Below are positions 8,309 to 14,181 of a stretch of 15,938 bases of DNA, in pieces. The DNA lies in the NCBI GenBank assembly GCA_038247995.1, contig JBBRUG010000119.1:1-15938 (forward strand), read 5' to 3'. How positions within the stretch are numbered: the first letter of the stretch is position 1; every line of letters starts with the position of its first letter. This DNA is from JBBRUG01 sp038247995. GTDB taxonomy: Bacteria; Chloroflexota; Chloroflexia; Chloroflexales; Chloroflexaceae. The notes beneath the pieces were generated by a model that searched no databases, was not told the origin of the DNA, and worked only from the letters and a program-made list of their open reading frames with translations. The position numbers and the translations under genes are program-made.

Positions 8309-8332
8309 GCCGTCCCACGCCAAGTGGACGGC
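8309..8332 (+). terminator. Hairpin directly after the kinase stop codon
   Basis: GCCGTCCCAC pairs with GTGGACGGC around a GCCAA loop, with one bulged C, starting at the base after the kinase TGA. No T-run follows, so it is a possible terminator or 3'-end stabiliser rather than a classical Rho-independent one. Confidence 0.45.
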
Positions 8333-8358
8333 GCGCCGCACGCCCACCAGGGGCGCAG

Positions 8359-8550
8359 CTCTGAGGTGTAGGGTTTTTGCCGTTGCCCGCACCCCCAACC
8401 CCGCTCCCTGAGCGGGAGCGGGGCTTCCGACAGCATCAGGACGCCGAATCTGCGGCGGCCCCCCCTGCTCCACGTGAGGGAGCAGGGGGCTGGGGGATGC
8501 GGGGAATAGCGCATTGGGACGCGATCCTGTAAAAACCTTCCACCTGAGAG
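8359..8550 (+). mobile_element. Complete miniature mobile repeat (MITE-like), copy 2
   Basis: The 192-base element has 20-bp terminal inverted repeats, CTCTGAGGTGTAGGGTTTTT (8359-8378) and its near complement at 8531-8550 (17 of 20 match). It is flanked on both sides by the same 11-mer CAGGGGCGCAG (8348-8358 and 8551-8561), which looks like a target-site duplication. It carries hairpins at 8399-8423 and 8461-8489 with the same stems and loops as copy 1. There is no transposase, so it would need a helper in trans. It lies 50 bases after the kinase stop, with the same end facing the gene as in copy 1. Exact ends could shift by about 3 bases. Confidence 0.8.
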
Positions 8551-8561
8551 CAGGGGCGCAG

Positions 8562-8802
8562 TGGATGTGCCCACTGCTTTAGATTAGCGCACTGAGCAGC
8601 CCGTCTGAACCGCTGAGTCACTGACCCGGGTGGCGCACTACGCTCGCGGCACTACCGTGTTGGCGCAGTGGTGTTGTCCAGCGTTATAGATCGATCTGAA
8701 TCCAAGGAGTTCCTTTCGCTAAAACAGCAAAAGAGCGCATTTGCGCCCTGAGTGCTGGGTATGCTGGCTATGAAGTAAGCATACCGGAAAGGATCGGCGT
8801 GA
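8562..8802 (+). promoter_or_regulatory. Intergenic region with possible promoter of the TPR gene
   Basis: No gene is visible. A weak promoter candidate has -35 TTGGCG (8660-8665) and -10 TTATAG (8684-8689) with an 18-base spacer. A short palindrome GCGCATTTGCGC lies further downstream. ACTGA pentamers at 8591 and 8620 and the string TGACCCGGGTGGCGCAC (8622-8638) resemble sequence in the other intergenic region at 12174-12190. A GGAAAGGA ribosome binding site precedes the ATG at 8803. Confidence 0.35.
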
Positions 8803-9261
8803 ATGGCTACGAAACTACTTACGATCATGGCGCCTGAGGTAGTTAAAGCGCTTGATCGCGGTGTAGCGATCTGGCGTGCTGGGCGGCTTTCGGAAGCGGA
8901 AGTTCAGTTTCGAACCGCGCTTGAACAAGCGCTTCGCCAGAACTGTCTGAGCGGAATCTTGAGTGCGCGCCATTTGCTGGGCAGCCTGGCCTATGTCAGT
9001 GGTGCCTTAAATGACGCCTACGAACATCACCATGCGGTGCTTGAACAATGCCAGAGCGCAGGCATAACGCTTGGTGTTGCGTCATCGTTGCAGCACCTGG
9101 GCCTGGTTACCGCGCTACGCGGTGATCCTGCCGCCGGGGTAAGCCTGATCAATCGGGCCATAAGCTTGTATGAGGCGTTGGGGGAAACAACCAGCGCTGC
9201 CGTGGCCCGAGCCAACCGGTCAGCGCTGATTGCGGGGCGCGTAACGAACGCAGCCTTATGA
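8803..9261 (+). CDS. Small TPR-repeat protein
   Basis: This 152-residue soluble helical protein has tetratricopeptide-like repeats at about residues 13-46 (ALDRGVAIWRAGRLSEAEVQF), 52-85 (ARHLLGSLAYVSGALNDAYEH) and 92-125 (ASSLQHLGLVTALRGDPAAGV, then INRAISLYEALGE). Such repeats bind partner proteins; no catalytic domain is attached. ATG at 8803 follows GGAAAGGA at 8786-8793. It stands alone, transcribed toward the BASS gene. It is short compared with TPR regulators fused to DNA-binding or kinase domains and could be a truncated descendant of one. Its partner is unknown. Confidence 0.75.
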   Translation: MATKLLTIMAPEVVKALDRGVAIWRAGRLSEAEVQFRTALEQALRQNCLSGILSARHLLGSLAYVSGALNDAYEHHHAVLEQCQSAGITLGVASSLQHLGLVTALRGDPAAGVSLINRAISLYEALGETTSAAVARANRSALIAGRVTNAAL

Positions 9262-9270
9262 ATGAAGCGT

Positions 9271-9292
9271 GCCGCATTGGCCTGCTTGCGGC
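9271..9292. terminator. Possible bidirectional terminator hairpin
   Basis: GCCGCA and TGCGGC form an inverted repeat with a 10-base loop in the 58-base gap between the convergent TPR and BASS genes. There is no flanking T-run on either strand. Position supports a terminator role more than sequence does. Confidence 0.3.
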
Positions 9293-9319
9293 GTGCCGTC
9301 TGCGGCGTACCCCTGCGGC

Positions 9320-10207
9320 TTAGAGCAGGGCCACGAACCGCTGCTGCAGCCGATTGTTCTGGCGGCGGTAGAAGATCGTCACGAACGAGGAGATGATGAC
9401 AATAAAGAGCGAATAGAGCACTGGAATGAGCACAATTTCATCGGCGATAGCGCCGGTGAAGCTCAGCAGCACAATCGAGAGGGCGAGCGGCCCATTCTGG
9501 ATGCCGGTTTCGAGCGAGACGGTGGCGGCGCGCCGGAAGCCGAGCCCTGCGAGATAGCTGGTGATAAACCCAAAAAGAAAACCCAGCGCACCAATTGAGA
9601 TTGCCGCGAAGTAGACCTGCCAGGGCGTTGTGGCCAGGAGCCCGGCGTTGCGTGGCACCCAGAGCGCAATCAGGGCCAGGATGATCACCACGCCAAGAAT
9701 GCCGCCGATCAACTCAAACACTGCGCCGATATTGGCGTTCCGTCGGCGCACCGCCATCCCGATCAGCACCGGGATCAGTATCACCACTAGGCCGCTGATT
9801 ACACTGCCCATGCCCACGGCGATTTCGCTGGTGATAAAACGCGACGCATAGATGAAGAGGGCGAGCGGCGTCATCACAAAGGCGGCCAGCGTCGAAAAGG
9901 TAGTCATCGTCACGCTCAGCGCGAGATCACCCTTTGAGAAATAGGTAAAGATATTCGAAGTGGAGCCGCCGGGCATACTGGCGATCAAGATCAGGCCAAC
10001 GGCAACTGGCGGCGGTAATTGCAGCGTGATGGCCAGAATAAAACCAATGAGCGGCATAAGTAGGTACTGCGAGGCAAAGCCGATCAAGATCGCCTGGGGG
10101 CGCTTAAACGAGCGGCGGAAATCGCGCCAGGTGAGTGACGAGCCCATCCCGAGCATAATCACCCCGATCATCAGCGCCAGCAGCAGTTGTTCGGTAGGAC
10201 TAACCAC
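9320..10207 (-). CDS. BASS-family (bile acid:sodium symporter-like) transporter
   Basis: The 295-residue integral membrane protein has about nine hydrophobic segments and both hallmark half-site motifs of the bile acid:Na+ symporter family: SMPGGSTSNIFTYFSKGDLA, where a broken helix binds substrate and sodium, and ETGIQNGPLALSIV in the second half. Family members carry organic acids such as bile acids, pantoate, pyruvate or glycolate; the substrate here is not readable. The start is GTG (10205-10207) with an AGGAGG site 7 bases upstream. That start lies inside the last codons of the acyl-CoA ligase gene (8-base overlap), so the two are translationally coupled. The C-terminus is basic and Gln/Arg-rich, probably cytoplasmic. 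Confidence 0.92.
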   Translation of the reverse strand: MVSPTEQLLLALMIGVIMLGMGSSLTWRDFRRSFKRPQAILIGFASQYLLMPLIGFILAITLQLPPPVAVGLILIASMPGGSTSNIFTYFSKGDLALSVTMTTFSTLAAFVMTPLALFIYASRFITSEIAVGMGSVISGLVVILIPVLIGMAVRRRNANIGAVFELIGGILGVVIILALIALWVPRNAGLLATTPWQVYFAAISIGALGFLFGFITSYLAGLGFRRAATVSLETGIQNGPLALSIVLLSFTGAIADEIVLIPVLYSLFIVIISSFVTIFYRRQNNRLQQRFVALL

Positions 10208-11963
10208 GGGAGCCTCCTGAAGCGCGCTGAGTGCTCTGCGCCGCCTTGTGTTGTTCTTCGTCGCGCAGGGCGCGCCGCAGCACTTTGCCTACATTCGTCT
10301 TCGGCAGTTCGTCGCGCAGTTCAACCAACTTGGGCACCTTATAGCCGGTCAGGCTCTGGCGGCAATGCTCACGCACCTGCTCGGCTGTAATGGTTTCGCC
10401 GGCCTTGGGCACCACATACGCCTTTACGAGTTCGCCGGCTTTACTGTCGGGAATGCCGATAACTGCAACTTCACTGACACCGGACAGTTTCGCGATGCAA
10501 TCCTCGACTTCGTTAGGATAGACATTAAAGCCGCTGACAATGATCAGATCCTTCTTGCGGTCGACGATGCGCAGGAAGCCATCAGCTTCGTATTCGGCAA
10601 TATCACCGGTGAGCAACCAGCCATCGGTGAGCACTTTTGCCGTTTCATCGGGGCGCTGCCAGTAGCCGTGCATCACCTGCGGGCCGCGCACCGCCAGTTC
10701 GCCGGACTCGCCGGCGGCGACAGGCTCGCCAAAGACATTCAGCAGGCGCACTTCGGTGCCGGCGACAGGCTGCCCGATACTGCCGGGGCGACTCGTGCGG
10801 AAGGGGTTAAGCGTCACCACGGGGGAACTCTCGGTGAGGCCGTAGCCCTCGATTACCGGTGAGTTGGTGACCCGCTGCCAGCGTTCAGCCACGGCAGCAT
10901 AGAGCGCGGTACCGCCGGCGATACTGCCCTTGAGCAGTGGCGGTGGATAATCGGCGAACCACTCTTCGTTCAGCAGGCCATTAAAAAGCGTATTGACGCC
11001 GGGCACCCAGGAGATTGGGTAATTCTCGAAGGCGCGCTGGAGGTTGGCAAGCGGGCGCGGGCTGGCGACAAGGATATTGCGCGCGCCGGCATGAAAGAAA
11101 TAGAGCAGATTGGCCGTAAAGGCGAAGATATGGTAGAGCGGCAGCACAGCCAGCGCCGTCTCTTTACCGTGGATAACTTCACCGGCTACGCGCTCTTCGA
11201 TCTGGGCGACATTGGCGAGCAAGTTGCCATGGCTAAGCATCGCGCCCTTACTAACGCCGGTAGTGCCGCCGGTATATTGGAGTGCGGCGAGGTCGTTGGC
11301 GGTGGTTTGCGCCGTATAGGACGCCACATCGGCCTTACGGTCGCGGATCAGGTTTGCACCTTGCGCCAGTGCTGCTGTCCCGGTGGTTACGGGCACGCTG
11401 ACCTCAGGGATGATCCGGTTCCAATATTTCATAATATTGTGGGCGATAAAACCGATCAGAGACGGGAAGAGATCGGTAATGCGCACCAGAATAACGTGCT
11501 CGATCTTTGTCTGTTCCAGCACTGCGGGCAGCTTATCGGCAAAGAGATCGACGATAATGAGTGCACGCGCCCCGCTATCGTTGAGCTGATGGGCCATTTC
11601 GGGCACCGTGTAGAGCGGGTTCATATTGACCAACACACAGCCGGCCTTGAGCGTACCAAAGGCCCAGAGCGGATACGCAAGGCTATTCGGCAACTGCACA
11701 GCCACGCGATCCCCGGCCGCCAGGCCAAGACCGCCGCGCAGGTACGCGGCAACCTGGTCGCTGAGGCGGGCGACCTGTTCAAAGTTCAGATTTCCGAACA
11801 TACCATTGGGCAACACCGCTGTGAAGGCGGGTTGCTGGGCATAACGGGCGCAGGTTTGCGCAACGAGCTCGGCGAGGTTTCGGGCGGGAAGGGCGTTGAG
11901 GGCGGGTGCTGTGGGGATCGATGTGGGCCGCACATCGGTGGGATCGTTGATCTCGGTCGTCAT
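10200..11963 (-). CDS. Long-chain-fatty-acid-CoA ligase-like AMP-binding enzyme (FadD-type)
   Basis: The 587-residue enzyme activates a carboxylic acid to its CoA thioester through an acyl-adenylate. The phosphate-binding loop YTGGTTGVSKG is at about residues 230-240. The adenylate motif EGYGLTESSP, the hinge segment TGDIAEYEADGFLRIVDRKK, GFNVYPNEVED as in E. coli FadD, and the C-terminal lysine in KTNVGKVLRR are all present. The start is ATG at 11961-11963, which has GGGAGG 5 bases upstream; an in-frame ATG at 12030-12032 has no site and falls in the promoter region. The gene overlaps the BASS transporter by 8 bases, suggesting that the transporter's substrate is what the ligase activates. 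Chain length preference is unknown. Confidence 0.93.
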   Translation of the reverse strand: MTTEINDPTDVRPTSIPTAPALNALPARNLAELVAQTCARYAQQPAFTAVLPNGMFGNLNFEQVARLSDQVAAYLRGGLGLAAGDRVAVQLPNSLAYPLWAFGTLKAGCVLVNMNPLYTVPEMAHQLNDSGARALIIVDLFADKLPAVLEQTKIEHVILVRITDLFPSLIGFIAHNIMKYWNRIIPEVSVPVTTGTAALAQGANLIRDRKADVASYTAQTTANDLAALQYTGGTTGVSKGAMLSHGNLLANVAQIEERVAGEVIHGKETALAVLPLYHIFAFTANLLYFFHAGARNILVASPRPLANLQRAFENYPISWVPGVNTLFNGLLNEEWFADYPPPLLKGSIAGGTALYAAVAERWQRVTNSPVIEGYGLTESSPVVTLNPFRTSRPGSIGQPVAGTEVRLLNVFGEPVAAGESGELAVRGPQVMHGYWQRPDETAKVLTDGWLLTGDIAEYEADGFLRIVDRKKDLIIVSGFNVYPNEVEDCIAKLSGVSEVAVIGIPDSKAGELVKAYVVPKAGETITAEQVREHCRQSLTGYKVPKLVELRDELPKTNVGKVLRRALRDEEQHKAAQSTQRASGGSRG

Positions 11964-12060
11964 AGTCCTCCCAACTCGCTGCATCGAGAGCGGTACAACC
12001 AAGGAAGACCGCCTCGCGGCGGTGGTGAACATGTGCTATAGACGTGATTATAGACAGAGT
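11964..12060 (-). promoter_or_regulatory. Leader and probable promoter of the ligase-transporter operon
   Basis: On the minus strand a perfect -10 TATAAT lies at 12047-12052 with no good -35 at the standard distance, so an activator may be needed. GTCTATA occurs twice, 12 bases apart, overlapping and following the -10. GTGAAC occurs twice on the plus strand (12025-12030 and 12061-12066). A small hairpin ACCGCC-TCGC-GGCGGT (12008-12023) sits in the leader. These repeats are candidate binding sites for a regulator, which is not identified. Confidence 0.45.
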
Positions 12061-12478
12061 GTGAACAACTATAACACGTTAGCGGGAGGGTCGCATGGGG
12101 AGAATTACCCGATTGAACACTGAGAGGGTGAGGAACACTGAAGCACTGAACCGGGCGATGAGCGGTGGGGTGCTGAACCGGGTGGCGTGCAGCAGGCGCG
12201 CGACCAAGGAGCAACCCTGAGCGCGCAGGTTGGTATTCAGCGCGACATAATGGTATGCGCAATCGACGCTGCTGCCTGATGTGACGGATGTCTGCAACGG
12301 CACTCGGCTTGGGCGTGGTGTGCAAGCGATAATGGCGCGGTTGAGCGCAGGGCGCTATGTTTGCAAACCTCTACAGCATTGCTCAGATCGACTGAGCCTG
12401 CACAACCAGGCGCGAGCGCAGCGAGCTACCCGGTTCAGTGGCCGCAGCAGTTCAGTCATGCTGCTCAGTGCTCTATGT
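12061..12478. other. Long divergent intergenic region with clustered ACTGA/TCAGT motifs
   Basis: I see no convincing gene. ACTGA or its complement occurs seven times between 12119 and 12469, including two 8 bases apart (12137, 12145) and three TCAGT copies (12435, 12452, 12465) just upstream of the ferredoxin promoter. Short inverted repeats GCTCAG-ATCGA-CTGAGC (12381-12397) and GCAGCA-N9-TGCTGC (12444-12464) are also present. It may be an operator array or degenerate repeat debris. Confidence 0.35.
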
Positions 12479-12507
12479 TTGAAAACGCGCCTCGGCTGGG
12501 GTACAAT
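12479..12507 (+). promoter_or_regulatory. Sigma-70 promoter of the ferredoxin gene
   Basis: -35 TTGAAA (12479-12484) and -10 TACAAT (12502-12507) are separated by exactly 17 bases, each one mismatch from consensus. Transcription would begin near 12514, leaving a leader of about 45 bases before the ATG at 12561. Confidence 0.7.
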
Positions 12508-12560
12508 ACCTGCGGTAATGATGGCGGGGATTATTGGATGGGACGGGATCAGACGCAGAT

Positions 12561-12953
12561 ATGGGCAAAAACAAACTTCCTTCGCTCGAAAAGCTAGCGC
12601 GCAGCAGGCAGCCTTGCTTGGGCATTTGTGTTGATAAAGATTGTGCGCGCAATGGAGCGAAGCAGAATATTCGCGCTGCTGAGGCGGCACTCGAAGAGGT
12701 AGGGCTGAGTGAGCAGTATACGATTGAGTTAACGAAGTGCCAGGATCATTGTGATAATGCCCCGGCGCTGACGGTGATTCCGGGATTTTATGCATATATT
12801 GAGCTTGAGCCGGAAGACATTGAGCGGATCGTGCGTGAGCATCTGGTAGAGGGGCGACCCGTGTTGGAATTGCTTCATAAGCGGATGCGCAAGCGGTTAC
12901 GGAAAGCTGATAACCAATCGACGCTAGCTGATGGATACCGGCCAAAAGACTGA
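12561..12953 (+). CDS. Thioredoxin-like [2Fe-2S] ferredoxin
   Basis: The 130-residue protein belongs to the thioredoxin-fold [2Fe-2S] ferredoxins related to NuoE. Cys19, Cys23 and Cys28 (CLGICVDKDCARNGA) and Cys60 and Cys64 (KCQDHCDNAPAL) include the four expected cluster ligands, the last two as the C-x3-C pair. The tail IELEPEDIERIVREHLVEGR matches the family's C-terminal helix. A basic extension (KRMRKRLRK) follows and could contact nucleic acid or a partner. ATG 12561 is chosen because family sequence begins there; an in-frame TTG at 12534 would add nine poorly conserved residues. The ribosome binding site is weak. It is likely a single-gene unit driven by the promoter at 12479-12507. Confidence 0.88.
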   Translation: MGKNKLPSLEKLARSRQPCLGICVDKDCARNGAKQNIRAAEAALEEVGLSEQYTIELTKCQDHCDNAPALTVIPGFYAYIELEPEDIERIVREHLVEGRPVLELLHKRMRKRLRKADNQSTLADGYRPKD

Positions 12954-13022
12954 GGAAATGCCACCTGGCGGCGTGGTATGCTGCGTGCAACGATAGCGAT
13001 GGAGGTTATTGATCCGCATGGT

Positions 13023-13119
13023 CTACCTACACGACAGAGGCTTGCTTATCTCGTCCGCCGTTCATGGCGGAATGCAGATCAGCTATGCCTCGCCCTCAGC
13101 CGAGGAGTCGCGCAGGTAG
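13023..13119 (+). ncRNA. Candidate structured RNA with a three-way junction
   Basis: The 97-nt stretch can fold compactly. P1 pairs 13023-13035 with 13107-13119 (11 of 13 pairs). P2 pairs 13037-13041 with 13087-13091 (GAGGC/GCCTC), extends through 13044-13051 with 13076-13083 (7 of 8 pairs) and ends in hairpin 13055-13070 (CCGCC/GGCGG). P3 is 13094-13105 (CCTC-AGCC-GAGG). Junction strands are only 1-2 nt. A 12-bp hairpin follows at 13152-13181. No convincing protein lies here. It could be an independent small RNA or a leader element of the small gene at 13281. It does not match tmRNA, SRP, 6S or RNase P motifs that I know. Folding was done by eye. Confidence 0.4.
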
Positions 13120-13151
13120 GTTTAGTTTCTTCCTCTTGTGTGAACCAACAC

Positions 13152-13181
13152 CGGCCGTGGGCGAAACAGCGCCTACGGCCG
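13152..13181 (+). terminator. Strong 12-bp GC-rich hairpin
   Basis: CGGCCGTGGGCG pairs with CGCCTACGGCCG (one G-U pair) around a 6-nt AAACAG loop. It follows the candidate structured RNA by 32 bases and lies about 200 bases past the ferredoxin stop. The following bases, TAATGATTCTCC, hold no T-run, so it may be a terminator, attenuator or RNA 3'-end structure. Confidence 0.45.
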
Positions 13182-13280
13182 TAATGATTCTCCTCATGAT
13201 GGCCCGACGCGCCACCTGTTGTACCGCGCCTATCGGCGGAAGCGCCGTTGTCGCCTGGCGACACGAATGAGGAGGAAACG

Positions 13281-13445
13281 ATGGCTAAGCATCCCCGGTC
13301 AGCCGGTTCAAACGGTAATAACCGTTCGCGCCCCCCCAAACCACAGCCGGCACGCACGCCTGTACAGCCGGTTCGACCGCCGCAGCAATCGCCCTTCCGC
13401 ACGCCGAATATTTCGCGCCGCCCGCCGCGCCAGCCTGGGCGGTAG
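13281..13445 (+). CDS. Small Pro/Arg-rich basic protein, 54 residues
   Basis: This is an unrecognised small gene. The start is well supported: AGGAGG (13270-13275) lies 5 bases before ATG, the best ribosome binding site in the window. The product has 14 prolines, about 10 arginines, 2 lysines and no acidic residue, with PP and RP pairs repeated to the C-terminus (RRPPRQPGR). It should be disordered and strongly positively charged, suiting nucleic-acid or membrane-surface binding, but no function can be assigned. A small hairpin TGTCGC-CTG-GCGACA (13249-13263) sits just before the ribosome binding site, and the structured RNA candidate lies upstream in the same direction. Confidence 0.6.
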   Translation: MAKHPRSAGSNGNNRSRPPKPQPARTPVQPVRPPQQSPFRTPNISRRPPRQPGR

Positions 13446-13477
13446 GGTGGAGGCAGGATCATTCGTCAGTCCGAATC

Positions 13478-13506
13478 GTTGCGCAGGTCATTCTTCGGCC
13501 TGCAAC
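13478..13506 (+). terminator. Weak hairpin after the small basic protein gene
   Basis: GTTG-CAGG pairs with CCTGCAAC, with a 2-nt bulge (CG) and an 11-nt loop, 32 bases past the stop codon at 13445. No T-run follows. Confidence 0.3.
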
Positions 13507-13644
13507 GTGTAGGATGCGAGTATACAGTAAGCGTGCTGCTTGATGTGGTCGGCACCGGGCGTGGGGGTGCGGCAGACGCCCACCACGCCTCACGCCCAAC
13601 GGCTGCGCGAACATCACGAAGCAGCACAGGTAAGGAATAGGTGC

Positions 13645-14112
13645 ATGCAACGCACACACGACTTTAGCGCCATTGCGGGAGCGTTTGCACAGCGCATTCG
13701 GCATGCGGTCTGGTGTAATGCAGCGACGGTTGATCGGCAGGGGCGTCCGCGTTCGCGGTTGATTCACCCGATATGGGATGGGGTTGTCGGTTATGCGACA
13801 TCGGCGGTACGAACGGCCAAGTTGAGCCAGATCGTGGCGGTGCCTTGGATGTCGCTGGCGTACATTGCGGAGCCGTTTCGACCGACATATATTGAGTGTA
13901 CAGCAGTCGTGCAGAATGATCCGGAGACACGTCATAGGGTCTGGGATCTCTTTGCACATACGCCCGAGCCGCTAGGCGGCGATTTGCGCTCCGCCTGGGG
14001 CGCAGTCGATAATCCGGATTATGTCGTTATACGTCTGGAGCCGTGGCGGATCGAACTCTATGATCTGCTCAACCAGGATCAACGGATCGTCTGGGAGCGC
14101 CCGAGCGCCTGA
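13645..14112 (+). CDS. Pyridoxamine 5'-phosphate oxidase-like (PNPOx-fold) flavin-binding protein
   Basis: The 155-residue protein has the split-barrel FMN-binding pattern of general-stress or F420/FMN PNPOx-like proteins: an N-terminal helix, strands ATVDRQGRPRSRLIHPIWDG and VGYATSAVRTAKLSQIVAVP, then the central barrel with YIECTAVVQNDPETRHRVWD and the terminal VIRLEPWRIELYDL. The strand-loop TSAVRTAKLSQI is where the cofactor phosphate usually binds. ATG 13645 is chosen over an upstream in-frame ATG (13540) because AAGGA (13632-13636) precedes it and family sequence begins there. Substrate and cofactor are uncertain. It appears to be a single gene with a strong hairpin right after its stop. 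Confidence 0.85.
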   Translation: MQRTHDFSAIAGAFAQRIRHAVWCNAATVDRQGRPRSRLIHPIWDGVVGYATSAVRTAKLSQIVAVPWMSLAYIAEPFRPTYIECTAVVQNDPETRHRVWDLFAHTPEPLGGDLRSAWGAVDNPDYVVIRLEPWRIELYDLLNQDQRIVWERPSA

Positions 14113-14120
14113 TGGATCGC

Positions 14121-14146
14121 GGGGAATGGATAGGTTCCCATTCCCC
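14121..14146 (+). terminator. Hairpin after the PNPOx-like gene
   Basis: GGGGAATGG pairs perfectly with CCATTCCCC across an 8-nt loop, beginning 9 bases after the TGA. The outer CGC/GCG pairs extend it with a one-base bulge. No T-run follows. It may be the terminator, or it may mark the edge of the neighbouring insertion sequence, whose exact ends I could not find. Confidence 0.5.
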
Positions 14147-14181
14147 CGCACACGTCGATCATAGGGTTCGAGCATGCATTG

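Noticed and set aside
11964..12032. Upstream ATG for the acyl-CoA ligase, adding 23 residues
   Set aside because: It has no ribosome binding site and overlaps the promoter area; ATG 11963 has GGGAGG at good spacing.
11091..12041. Plus-strand open frame (316 codons)
   Set aside because: It lies antisense to the acyl-CoA ligase, whose motifs are unambiguous.
12355..12990. Minus-strand open frame (211 codons)
   Set aside because: It is antisense to the ferredoxin gene and its promoter; no motif or ribosome binding site supports it.
12978..13184. 68-codon plus-strand frame in the structured region
   Set aside because: It has no ribosome binding site or recognisable motif, and base-pairing explains the stretch better, though coding is not excluded.
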